Of a DNA stretch of 40,606 nt, positions 23,301-31,506 are shown one piece after another. Position 1 is the first letter of the stretch. Each line of letters opens with the position of its first letter. Location of the stretch: positions 1-40,606 of the forward strand of contig JANOSH010000033.1 in NCBI GenBank assembly GCA_031415695.1, in the 5' to 3' direction. This DNA is from JANOSH01 sp031415695. GTDB lineage: Bacteria > Actinomycetota > Acidimicrobiia > Acidimicrobiales > Ilumatobacteraceae. Below the pieces are notes generated by a model. It was not told the DNA's origin and made no database searches. It saw nothing but the letters and a program-made list of their open reading frames with translations. The position numbers and the translations under genes were made by a program.

Positions 23301-26300
23301 CAAATCCCACCACTCCGGACTCTGCGGTCGGGGCGCCCATTCGCATCGTGTACACGGCCAGCCAAGGCGTGGCCCCGTACAACTGGACTACGTCAGGACT
23401 GCCAGCAGGAACGTCAGCGGTGAAGGAAGGCGCTAGCGGCGAACGGCTCGTCATCAGCGGTTCGGCAACGCTTGCCAACCCGTATTCCCTGCGGGTCACT
23501 GGCCATGACTCGGCCCGTGGTCGTACACGCCCAAGCGCCGGTAGTGGCAACATTTCGGCACCACTGTCGATGCGTTCAACATCGAGCACTGTTCCGCTGG
23601 CCCCGGCGGTGTGGCAATCCGACGATGGTGTTGTCGAGGTGAAGGGCGGCGTCGCCCCGTACCAGTGGACTATCACGGGACTGCCGACTGGCGTCACCTT
23701 CGACGCCAGCCAGACCACCAAACGAGTTCGCATTGCTGGTGCCGCCACAACGGCCGGTTCTTACACGGTGCACATCGTCGTGAATGATGCAGCCGGATCG
23801 CCACCGATCTCTGTCGACTTCCCCGTTGTTGTCGCCGACTCGCTACGGATCGTAACGACCACCGCCAACGACGGCACAGTCGGCGCCGTGTACTCGACAA
23901 CGCTACAAATCGCTGGCGGTGTCGCCCCGTACAAGTGGACGATTGCCCGGATACCCGACGGCCTCACTCTCGGCGGTACCAACAACGACGCCACCCGCGT
24001 CATGTCGGGCACCCCTCAGGTGGCGGGCGCTTACCAGATGACGGTGTATGTGTCCGACAGCAGTGGTCGTCCAGCGCGGCAGAAAACTTTGGCGTTCTCG
24101 ATGACGCCCGGCGTCTCGTTCATCACGTCGACGCTTCCCAACGCCAGTCTGAACCGCGACTACACGGCCGCGCTGGAAGTCACTGGCGGGCGCGCCCCGT
24201 ACGTATGGACGGTAAGTGGGCTACCGGCCGGACTGACCCTCGACACCAACACCACTCAGGTTCGTCGTACCTTCGTGGGTGCACCCACTTCCGGCGGTAC
24301 CTCGTCGGTGGTCGTGCGGGTTACCGGTGCCGACGGCGAGTCGGTCGAGCGCACGTTCCTGCTCAACGTTTCGTCGATCCTGCAGATGGATGCAACGGGC
24401 CTGTCACCCTACGTTCGTCGCACTGCCTACACCGGCCAAGTGGTGGCTCAAGGTGGCATAGCCCCGCTCGTCTACTCGGCCACGGGCCTTGTCGATGGAT
24501 TGTCGCTGAACTCGGCGAACGGTCAGATTACCGGATCGTTCCAACGTCAACAGACCAGCAACGTGGTGTTCACCGTGACGGCAGCGAACGGCGAATTCCG
24601 CTCTCAGAACTTCGTTATGTTCGGCGTCGACGATCTGGCCGTCACGGGGCCAGCGATGCCAACATCGGGCTTTACGACCGTGGCCTACAGCGGCCGCCCC
24701 ACTCGCACCGGCGGGCTCGAACCATTCACCTGGTCGGCTACGGGCCTGCCATCGTGGGCGTCGCTCGATCCGTTCACCGGCACCATCTCGGGCACCCCGG
24801 CTGCGGCCAACACCGGTACGTCGACCATCAGCGTAAAGGCGGTGAGCGCCGACGGCCAGCAAGCCACGTACGCTCACACCCTCGCCGTCGCCGCATCACA
24901 GGCGATGACGCTCAACGTGTCAGGCGTCCCGACCACCGGTACGGCGGGCACGGCGTACACCGGCACCGCATCGTTCACGGGTGGTAACGCCCCGGTGCTC
25001 AGCATCGTGCAGCGTCCGTCGTGGGCCACGTTCAACACCTCCACCAGAACGATCTCCGGTACCCCTACGGTCGCCGGCGACTATGTGATCACATTCCGAC
25101 TATCAGATGTGGGCAACGCCACCCAAGAACAAACGGTCAACATCTCGGTGACCGCTCCGAGCGCGGTCGCTTTCAACTGGGTGAGCCCGGCGTTGCCGAA
25201 CGCAGTGCTCAATAGTGCCTACACCGGAGCGCTTGAAGTCAGCGGCGGTGTCGCCCCGTACACATGGACGGTGACCGGCCTGCCCGCGGGATTGAGCCTC
25301 GACGCCAGCACCACCGCCGCCCGTCGCACATTCACCGGGTCGGCCACGACGGCCGGTACATCGAGCGTGGTGGTACATGTCGTTGACTCGGCCGGCACGG
25401 CCATCGACCGCACGTATTCGGTTTCAGCCGACGACTTCCTCATCGACCTGTCGAACATCTCGCCGTACCTGTACACCAGCGCTGCCTCGTACTCACGTGA
25501 GGTACGAGCAATCGGTGGCGTTGCTCCGATCACGTTTAGCGCTACCAACCTGCCGACACCATTTTGTTGCGCCGCGGGCGGTGGCCCGCACGCAACTGGT
25601 TTGAAGTTGAACGCCACTACCGGTGTGCTATCGGGATATCCAGAAATGGAGGAAACGAAAAACACCACGTTCACCGTCACCGACGCCAACGGCGCAACGC
25701 GAAGCCAAACCATAGCCATGTACGTGCTCGATCCAGTGGAGCTGATCGCCATTGATCCAGCCGGCAACAATTTCGACCCGACCACGGTGTTCCCCCGAGT
25801 GGCATACACGGCCCAGGCATTTAGCGGCCTCGTGTTTAGCTTCGGATCATTTCCGTTGACATGGTCAGTGCAAGGTCTGCCAGGCTGGGCGACCACGGCG
25901 CAAGAATTCGGCGGCAGCTCGCAACGGTTGAGGGTCACCGGCGTTCCAGGACCAGCCGATATTGGGACGTCGACCCTGACGTTCACTGCGATTAACCCCG
26001 ACGGAATCCCGAGCTTCTACAGCACGCTGTCGGTGCCCCTTGAGGTAAGGGCAAACACCTCCACCGACATCGTCGTGACCGGCGTTCCGTCGTTCGGCAC
26101 CGTTGGTCAGGCGTACAGCGCTACGGCTACCGCCACCGGCAATACACCGGTGATGACCATGACGGCCACGCCCTCGTGGGCCACGTTCGGTGCCGATACC
26201 GATGTGCTCCCCACGGCAGTCAGTCACACACTCACGGGTACACCTACGGCTGCTGGTGACTATGTCGCGACGTTCAAAGTGGTTGACGGTGTGAAGCCGG

Positions 26301-28774
26301 TTCAACAAAAGTCGGTCGTGGTCAAGGTATCGAACCCGCTGACCGTTCCCGCGGCCGGCCTACCGGCCAGCGTGGCGAAGGACCAGGCCGCTTCGTTCGC
26401 GATTGCTTCGGCCGGCGGTCGTGCCCCGATCACGTGGAGCATCACCAACCTGCCAACGGGCCTTGCGGCCAATGCGTCGACCGGTGTCGTTAGCGGCACC
26501 GCAACCACCGTCGAAACCAAGACCGTATCGGCAACTGCAACCGATGCCGACGGACGAGTATCGGCGACGCGCACATTCAGCCTGGAAGTGCTCAACGCTA
26601 CCGCCATTGCCGTAACGGCGACCGGTGCCCCGCAGACGGCGACGGTGGGCCAGGCATACACCGGGTCCATTACCGCTACAGGCGGCCTCACGCCGTACAC
26701 CTACACCGCGTCGAACCTGCCTGCGGGCATTGTGCTCAACGCAACGACGGGCGCCATTACCGGCACTCCAGCCTCGCCTGGCCTGTTCACCGTGGTCTTC
26801 CGGGTAAACGGCGCCTTCGGTACGACCGGCACGGCGACGCGGGTCATCGGTGTCGAGAACACCGCCATGGTTGTCACCCTCGGCACCTTGCCGACGTCGA
26901 TCGACCAGGGTGCCAGCATCAACCCGGCCAGCATCACGATCACCGGTGGCACCCCCGATCTCGATGGTAGGTACACCCGGCGCCTGCGAGCATGCACCCT
27001 CACCTGCCAAACCTGGTCAACGGGCAACGCATCGAACTTGACGCTCGACGACCTCGACGGCATCGTCGGTATCGTGTCCACCCAGACGCCGCGTGACTAC
27101 TACGTGTCTGTAGTGGCGACGGACAGCGTTGGCCGCGAGGTGTCGTCGGCCCAGCACAAGATCACCGTGCTGCCTCGTCTGTTCATCGACAGTACCAACT
27201 TACCGACGTCGATCAACGAGCGCTCGTGGTACCCGGGCAACCTGACTGCGACATACACGCCCGAGAGCGGCAAGACGTACGCCTGGAGTGCGTCGGGCCT
27301 GCCGACCGGGGTGACGCTCAATACCACGACAGCCAAGCTTGAAGGCACCGCTACCACCCCGGGCACGTACAACGTCACGCTGAACTTGGCCGAAACCACC
27401 ACGGCCACTGGCACGACGCGCGTTGCCGCCACTAGCTACGCCATCAACGTGGTCAACCGACCCAATGTCATCGCTGTGAGCGCTGGGGTTGACCACAGTT
27501 GTGCGGTCTATGCCGAAACCGGCGGGTTCACCTACCCGAACCAGGGTCGAGTGTTGTGCTGGGGTCATGCCAACAACGGTCAGCTCGGACGCAAGTTCGA
27601 CACCGGCGAAACCTCGACCGGTGACCTCGACCCGGTGGAAGTTACCGATGCCAACGGCACGATCCTCACCACGATGTCCGATGTGTACACCACGTCATCG
27701 ACGGTGGCCGGCAAGCAGTTCTCGTGCGCGAACGGCAATGCCACCGCGACCATCTTGGGGGCAACCGAATCGCACTACATCTGGTGCTGGGGGTATGGCG
27801 GCGATGGCCAATTGGGCAGCGACGAATTCGGCACTCACGCCACAATCTTGCAGAGTGACAGCGCCGTGCCAGTGCAGTTGTGGCGAGAACGAACCGACGA
27901 CACCTGGGTTCGGGATTCGTTCTCGGGCAGTCTTGCCGTCGGGCCAACGTCGGTGTGCTCGAACAACGGTCCATGCACTGGCGCCACCACCGTGTACACC
28001 ACCCCGTCGGGCTCGGAAACGTACCGCAATTGGCACCCGTTCGACTTTTACGGCTTCTATGGCACCAGCGGCCCCGCCAACTTCACCGGCCGGCCGTTCT
28101 CGTCGGCGATGGGTGATGGTTTTGGCTGCTACGCCGCTGAAGGCAGTGGCTTGTCGAGCCGTATTATCTGCAACGGCGACAACTCGATGGGTCAACTCGG
28201 TGACGGCACGACCACCAGCAAAACCCATCCGGCGTTCACTACGGTCACCGGTACCGCTGGCGATATCGGTCAGTACTCGCGGGTCTTCGCTGCCGGCAAG
28301 TATGCGTGCTACCTATCCAATGCATATAACACCAGCACCCCCAAGTGCTGGGGTGACAACACCGGCACACAGCTCGGCCGTAGGGACGCAGCTACCAGTG
28401 TGCCCGGTGACGTGAAGAAGGAGAACGGAACCAGCCTCACAAACGTCACCCATGTGTCGCTCGGCGTTGGCGGCGGGTGTGCTCGCAACAACACCGGCGA
28501 ATACTGGTGCTGGGGTAAGTGGGGCAGCACCACTGCTGCCACCCTTGGCCTGGCCATAAAGGTTGGGCAAGGTTCGCCACAGTGGGATCACTGGGGCCCA
28601 GGATCGAATACTCCCGTGGGGACCAGCAGCCCAATCGCGGTTCACCAGGACCACGTCATCTTCATCGACGCCACCAGCATTGTGCGTTCGTGGGGCGATA
28701 ACGACCATAAACAACTCGGTCGAGGTAATGATCCGACACCCGCGTCCGATAAGTCCGGCACGACGGACATCTAG
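20333..28774 (+). CDS. Giant secreted multi-repeat protein (PARLxDTR repeats, putative-Ig array, RCC1-like C-terminus)
   Basis: 2813 residues from ATG 20333 (GGAG upstream; ATG 20315 is an alternative). After a signal peptide ending near FVPAAGAS come three repeats of about 128 residues (ARLADTR, GVPATDVSAVVVNITAV, GYLTAYPAG, DVVGY) at about residues 65-442. Next is an unassigned region of about 360 residues, rich in beta-prone sequence with alternating hydrophobic patterns. From about 807 to 2377 there are about 17 putative-Ig repeats of the GLPAGLSL...ISGTP..AG type. The last 435 residues contain five to six RCC1-like motifs (CWGHANNGQLG, CWGYGGDGQLG, SWGDNDHKQLG). There is no LPXTG or membrane anchor. 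Probable adhesin or matrix protein; target unknown. Confidence 0.85.
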   Translation: MGVHKRAITVVSMLGVSALCVSLLAFVPAAGASLADAVTEQSLPAGVPAPAEVPVLKPKTTGYTPLVPARLADTRSGAPTVDAQLAGTGAQAGGTSLDVSVLGRGGVPATDVSAVVVNITAVSPDGTGYLTAYPAGIERPLASNLNFAAGDVVANQAIVRVGATGAISVFTSTTTNLLIDVVGYVNADSAAGIMAPARLADTRVGTSTVDTRFAELGRLGALRTLNVSVLGRAGVPNEGVQAAILTVTAVRPAAAGYLTVYPAGHGQPNASSVNYVGGQTVANQVIVGVGADGMVSIFTASDTDLIVDIAGWVPTGTDLHTQNPSRLMDTRATGATVDGLHQGGGAVAAESTTVLGLADRSAVPANGFGSVILNVTAVNARGDGHLRVYPAGAPMPNASSLNFEAGQTIANQVIARVGTHGEIVIYASAGTDLIVDVAGWLPPGENQVDPRVVTISDPETPVALTSGGPGTGGARLVPPAGADLRVDDLIAITTPDGRAYYGQVSSTNVGSVDTVEVPLNKILPTLSISVQGNGETGILDPSLSSGPALRTLELPGQPPTANLSIPRFGDVECKAIGGPATLPVGLQYEVNATSFVFDVDWGWTGLNSAKVGYNPSFTFMAEAEVEVGITCSKTMNLASWNLPTIRFAVAGIPVVITQEISVDIELGLEAKASADFSSGISGSAFAGVVYDGSWHLAKELNLDKRWKADNVKVSAELTASLTVKYEAAAYGILKVGAGIGPEIKATIEPLEETWLTIEASLKAEATAGIELDLYFFTYEKEITLAEITLIGPYTIYERTRSSTLDLSTSDVPSSVVENTPYTGEFKVAGGKDTSDYTFTVTGLPPGLSVATSGRTATISGTPSATGYFSVKAVVKEVGAANTEDGAETFAIRVTPRLKLNTTGLLAGEVGATYDRNLVAGGGKGPFTWQVDGLPAGLSISALPGSPVAMIAGTPTTAGSSSVRVRLSDAAGSAPIDTTFALTVAPPILITNPTTPDSAVGAPIRIVYTASQGVAPYNWTTSGLPAGTSAVKEGASGERLVISGSATLANPYSLRVTGHDSARGRTRPSAGSGNISAPLSMRSTSSTVPLAPAVWQSDDGVVEVKGGVAPYQWTITGLPTGVTFDASQTTKRVRIAGAATTAGSYTVHIVVNDAAGSPPISVDFPVVVADSLRIVTTTANDGTVGAVYSTTLQIAGGVAPYKWTIARIPDGLTLGGTNNDATRVMSGTPQVAGAYQMTVYVSDSSGRPARQKTLAFSMTPGVSFITSTLPNASLNRDYTAALEVTGGRAPYVWTVSGLPAGLTLDTNTTQVRRTFVGAPTSGGTSSVVVRVTGADGESVERTFLLNVSSILQMDATGLSPYVRRTAYTGQVVAQGGIAPLVYSATGLVDGLSLNSANGQITGSFQRQQTSNVVFTVTAANGEFRSQNFVMFGVDDLAVTGPAMPTSGFTTVAYSGRPTRTGGLEPFTWSATGLPSWASLDPFTGTISGTPAAANTGTSTISVKAVSADGQQATYAHTLAVAASQAMTLNVSGVPTTGTAGTAYTGTASFTGGNAPVLSIVQRPSWATFNTSTRTISGTPTVAGDYVITFRLSDVGNATQEQTVNISVTAPSAVAFNWVSPALPNAVLNSAYTGALEVSGGVAPYTWTVTGLPAGLSLDASTTAARRTFTGSATTAGTSSVVVHVVDSAGTAIDRTYSVSADDFLIDLSNISPYLYTSAASYSREVRAIGGVAPITFSATNLPTPFCCAAGGGPHATGLKLNATTGVLSGYPEMEETKNTTFTVTDANGATRSQTIAMYVLDPVELIAIDPAGNNFDPTTVFPRVAYTAQAFSGLVFSFGSFPLTWSVQGLPGWATTAQEFGGSSQRLRVTGVPGPADIGTSTLTFTAINPDGIPSFYSTLSVPLEVRANTSTDIVVTGVPSFGTVGQAYSATATATGNTPVMTMTATPSWATFGADTDVLPTAVSHTLTGTPTAAGDYVATFKVVDGVKPVQQKSVVVKVSNPLTVPAAGLPASVAKDQAASFAIASAGGRAPITWSITNLPTGLAANASTGVVSGTATTVETKTVSATATDADGRVSATRTFSLEVLNATAIAVTATGAPQTATVGQAYTGSITATGGLTPYTYTASNLPAGIVLNATTGAITGTPASPGLFTVVFRVNGAFGTTGTATRVIGVENTAMVVTLGTLPTSIDQGASINPASITITGGTPDLDGRYTRRLRACTLTCQTWSTGNASNLTLDDLDGIVGIVSTQTPRDYYVSVVATDSVGREVSSAQHKITVLPRLFIDSTNLPTSINERSWYPGNLTATYTPESGKTYAWSASGLPTGVTLNTTTAKLEGTATTPGTYNVTLNLAETTTATGTTRVAATSYAINVVNRPNVIAVSAGVDHSCAVYAETGGFTYPNQGRVLCWGHANNGQLGRKFDTGETSTGDLDPVEVTDANGTILTTMSDVYTTSSTVAGKQFSCANGNATATILGATESHYIWCWGYGGDGQLGSDEFGTHATILQSDSAVPVQLWRERTDDTWVRDSFSGSLAVGPTSVCSNNGPCTGATTVYTTPSGSETYRNWHPFDFYGFYGTSGPANFTGRPFSSAMGDGFGCYAAEGSGLSSRIICNGDNSMGQLGDGTTTSKTHPAFTTVTGTAGDIGQYSRVFAAGKYACYLSNAYNTSTPKCWGDNTGTQLGRRDAATSVPGDVKKENGTSLTNVTHVSLGVGGGCARNNTGEYWCWGKWGSTTAATLGLAIKVGQGSPQWDHWGPGSNTPVGTSSPIAVHQDHVIFIDATSIVRSWGDNDHKQLGRGNDPTPASDKSGTTDI
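20527..21660 (+). repeat. Three PARLxDTR repeats of about 385 bases each
   Basis: The repeats begin near 20527 (ARLADTRSG), 20911 (ARLADTRVG) and 21298 (SRLMDTRAT). Each runs through VxVLGRxGVP, a NxTAVxxxGxGYLTxYPAG stretch, ASxLNF and ends VDVxGW or DVVGY. This repeat is common on secreted actinobacterial proteins; its structure is not known to me. Confidence 0.8.
22755..27465 (+). repeat. Array of about 17 putative-Ig (He_PIG-like) repeats
   Basis: Each unit is about 80-100 residues: Y(T/S)xxLxxxGGxAPYxWTxxGLPxGLxL, a short loop, xxGTPxxAGxxxVxVxVxD. At DNA level the segment GGCGGTGTCGCCCCGTAC recurs nearly unchanged around 23645, 23920 and 25243. One unit (around 25560) carries an insertion with two adjacent Cys. 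Confidence 0.8.
24115..26340 (+). repeat. Duplicated four-domain block within the Ig array
   Basis: Domains 6-9 (about 24115-25170) match domains 10-13 (about 25171-26340) in order. PNASLNRDYTAALEV pairs with PNAVLNSAYTGALEV; LSPYVRRTAYTGQVVAQGG with ISPYLYTSAASYSREVRAIGG; TGTSTISVKAVSADG with IGTSTLTFTAINPDG; VSGVPTTGTAGTAYTG with VTGVPSFGTVGQAYSA. This shows growth of the array by a unit of about 1.1 kb. Confidence 0.7.
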
Positions 28775-28786
28775 GCGGAGATGACA

Positions 28787-31504
28787 ATGAACGCTGTTCA
28801 AACCCAATCAACCAAACGCCGTCGTATGTTTGCTGCAGTGGCTGCGCTGCTTGCCGTGAGCGGCGGCCTGGTCGTCGCGCCGGCCGGGGCCGATGTGCCC
28901 GATATCTCGGTGCCGGAGATTGTGATGTACTCAGCCGAGTTCCCCACGCAGAACCTCGCCGTGGGTTTCACGACGTCGATGAATGCAGAAGCGATTCGTC
29001 TAAACGTCGGCACGGGATGGGTTACAGGCGGCTCATCATGCACGTCCGACGCCGGTTCATACACGCTGTCGGCAGTTGGTGGTAGCGGGTTCGTCGGCTC
29101 AGCAATCCCGGCTGCTACGGCTCTTACATGCAACCTGCAGATCACCCCGACGGCACCCGGCCAAGTAACCGTGACCGTTGAAGAATTCGATGAACTCGGC
29201 CCTGCGAACACGCAACACGCAACTATTGACGCCCAGTTGGTGGCGGTGACCTGGACCTCAGGCCCAGTAGAACGTGTAACTGGCAACTGGTCGGCGGGTG
29301 AGGCACTTGCGCCGGGCGACATCCTCCGGTATGACGCCACGTTCCGCCTCGACGGGTTTGTTGAAGCCCAGCGTGACTACTTCGAGTTATCCCTGCCCCT
29401 CGGAACCACCATTACCTGCCAAACCGAAACGCTCGGTACCGGATCGGTCACCGTGCCGTGCACGGTTTCTCGTGTACTCACAACTGACGACCTGGTCGCC
29501 GGTGTTGCTCCCATGACCTTCGGCCTCATCCAGGTGCCCGGTGGGACACTGGGGGAGTTGGCCCGATCGGTGCCGGTTTCGGCCGAGCACCGCGTCGAAC
29601 TGTCGATGTCGGCTTTGCCGAATGAGGTTGCTGTTGCTGGCACAACGGCGGTCACGCTAACGGCCACCAATGTTGGGTCGGTTGCATTGACCAACCTTGC
29701 GTTCGAGGGGTTTCCTGCCGCCGAACTGGAGGCGGCCAATTGTCGAACCACGGCGACGCTGACGGCTGGCAGCAGGTGGATCTGCACGTTTGACCATGTC
29801 GTAACGCTCGCCGAGGTGACCAACCCGGTTGCTCCACGAGTTCGCGGATCGAGCTTCGATGTGGACAGCGACGGCGTGAACGACAGTACGACGGCCCCTA
29901 CCGACATCGATGCTCAGGCGGCCAGCGATCTCACCGCACTCGGCGTTGGTCTCACCGTTACGCGTCTTGACCAGCCGGCACCCATCGCCCTACCGGTGGC
30001 GGGAACAGTCACAGCTGTCGGCATCGTTGATCTGGCATCAGCCTTGCCCGTCGGTCATGTGCGGCTGCGTGTCGGAGTCACGAATACTGTGGCGGTACAG
30101 GGTTGTACGCCCTTGGACGGCTTGTGCGACATCGCCGTTCCGGCGGGTTTACCCGTCGTCGACGTTCCTCTCGTCGTAACTGCGCAGGCGGCTAACGCCG
30201 GGCTCAATGTCTCGTTGCCTGTGCGCGTGCTCGCCGATGGCGGCATCGATCTTCCGGTCGGCTCGCTGTTGATACGGACCTTCGGTGTGTCGGTCGAGGT
30301 TGGCGGCCGTCGCGACCCGGTCGATGCTGGAACGGCAAGTTCCATGACATGGCCGACCACCTTCACGCTAGCCGCCGGGCCGATCAGCGCATTGTCGGCT
30401 ACGATTGTCCCGCTCGGCTCGTCACTGTCGGCATGTACGGCCGGGGGCCAACCGGTCGTGGTCGTTAGCTCACCCGAGGGCATCAGCCTCGGCACGCACG
30501 CCGGTGGCGTATCTGTGATGTGTACGGTCACCTCGCCGATACCCGATCATGTCGGGGATGGCATCGACGTTCAGGTCACAGCCCGTGTCCTCAACAGCGG
30601 CGTGCAGGCGTTGGCCGTGGCCGATGCTTCGGCTCGTGCAGCAGAACTCGAAGTGAGTGCCAGCCCCATCCCTGCTGTTCCAACCCATGGCTATTCGGTT
30701 GCAGGCGGCGCTGAACGCCCGAACCATTTTACCCAAACCTTCGCCATCACTATTGACGGTGACACAGCCGTCACCGCCATCTCCACGCCGACGGGCGTGA
30801 CCTGCGACGGCGACAGTCTGGCCGCGCCTGTTGACGACGAAACGCTAGAAATTATCTGCTCGGTACGCCACACCGTGTCAGCGGCCGATCTGCAGGTGGG
30901 CCGTGTTCTGGTGACGTTGCCAGTGACGGGCACAGCATTCGACGGAGCACTTGCACTGGTGAGTTCGTCGTCGGTGTGGGTGCCGGTTCCTCATGAGTCC
31001 ATGAGCGTGCGTTTGTCAGAACTTACAGCGCCACCGTCGGGACCCACATATGCAGCGGGTGACGTCGTGCGTCTGCTGGTATCGGTGTACAACGATGGTG
31101 GGCTTCCACTTGAGGTGTTATCGGTGCAAGTCGGTCCGAATCAGTCAATGCCCGACCCACCAGCCGGGTTGCGCACCCTTGCCCTGGGGGCTCGCACGGC
31201 CGGTCTGGGTTCCTGCGTGCCGACGACGCTAGTTGCGCCGCAGTCGGGTTTCGAATGCCTGGTGGACTACACCGTCACCCCGTTCGATCAGGCTGCAGGA
31301 AGCCTGTCGTTCACGGCCACTGTGCACACCAGTCAGGGCATAACCGCCACCGGACACAACGTGCTCAGTGTGGCCCGTCGAGAGGTGGAATTGCCTGCGA
31401 CCGGAGCGCGAGTTCTCGACCTGGTAACACTGGCTGGCGCTGCTGTCCTGATCGGTCTATTCCTCACTGCTGTCAGCCGGAGACGGTGGGCCTCAGCTGG
31501 CTGA
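28787..31504 (+). CDS. Large LPATG-anchored surface protein
   Basis: 905 residues from ATG 28787, six bases behind GGAG (ATG 28781 would leave no spacing). Signal peptide KRRRMFAAVAALLAVSGGLV ending near APAGAD. The body is beta-rich with many spaced Cys and conserved-looking domains that resemble DUF11-type surface repeats (for example ANCRTTATLTAGSRWICTFDHVV). It ends in LPATG (869-873), a membrane helix and RRRWASAG, a complete sortase signal. It starts 12 bases after the giant secreted gene, so the two are probably one operon, which may mean an anchored and a released partner. Confidence 0.8.
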   Translation: MNAVQTQSTKRRRMFAAVAALLAVSGGLVVAPAGADVPDISVPEIVMYSAEFPTQNLAVGFTTSMNAEAIRLNVGTGWVTGGSSCTSDAGSYTLSAVGGSGFVGSAIPAATALTCNLQITPTAPGQVTVTVEEFDELGPANTQHATIDAQLVAVTWTSGPVERVTGNWSAGEALAPGDILRYDATFRLDGFVEAQRDYFELSLPLGTTITCQTETLGTGSVTVPCTVSRVLTTDDLVAGVAPMTFGLIQVPGGTLGELARSVPVSAEHRVELSMSALPNEVAVAGTTAVTLTATNVGSVALTNLAFEGFPAAELEAANCRTTATLTAGSRWICTFDHVVTLAEVTNPVAPRVRGSSFDVDSDGVNDSTTAPTDIDAQAASDLTALGVGLTVTRLDQPAPIALPVAGTVTAVGIVDLASALPVGHVRLRVGVTNTVAVQGCTPLDGLCDIAVPAGLPVVDVPLVVTAQAANAGLNVSLPVRVLADGGIDLPVGSLLIRTFGVSVEVGGRRDPVDAGTASSMTWPTTFTLAAGPISALSATIVPLGSSLSACTAGGQPVVVVSSPEGISLGTHAGGVSVMCTVTSPIPDHVGDGIDVQVTARVLNSGVQALAVADASARAAELEVSASPIPAVPTHGYSVAGGAERPNHFTQTFAITIDGDTAVTAISTPTGVTCDGDSLAAPVDDETLEIICSVRHTVSAADLQVGRVLVTLPVTGTAFDGALALVSSSSVWVPVPHESMSVRLSELTAPPSGPTYAAGDVVRLLVSVYNDGGLPLEVLSVQVGPNQSMPDPPAGLRTLALGARTAGLGSCVPTTLVAPQSGFECLVDYTVTPFDQAAGSLSFTATVHTSQGITATGHNVLSVARREVELPATGARVLDLVTLAGAAVLIGLFLTAVSRRRWASAG

Positions 31505-31506
31505 GG
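31491..31506. terminator. Inverted repeat at the convergent gene ends
   Basis: CCTCAG, CTGG, CTGAGG (31491-31506) covers the stop codons of both the LPATG gene and the convergent RND gene. It could act as a weak bidirectional terminator; there is no T run on either side. Confidence 0.3.

Noticed and set aside
23935..24987. A 350-codon open frame overlapping the Ig array
   Set aside because: It is the second frame of the repeat gene; its Arg/His-rich composition is typical of shadow frames in high-GC DNA.
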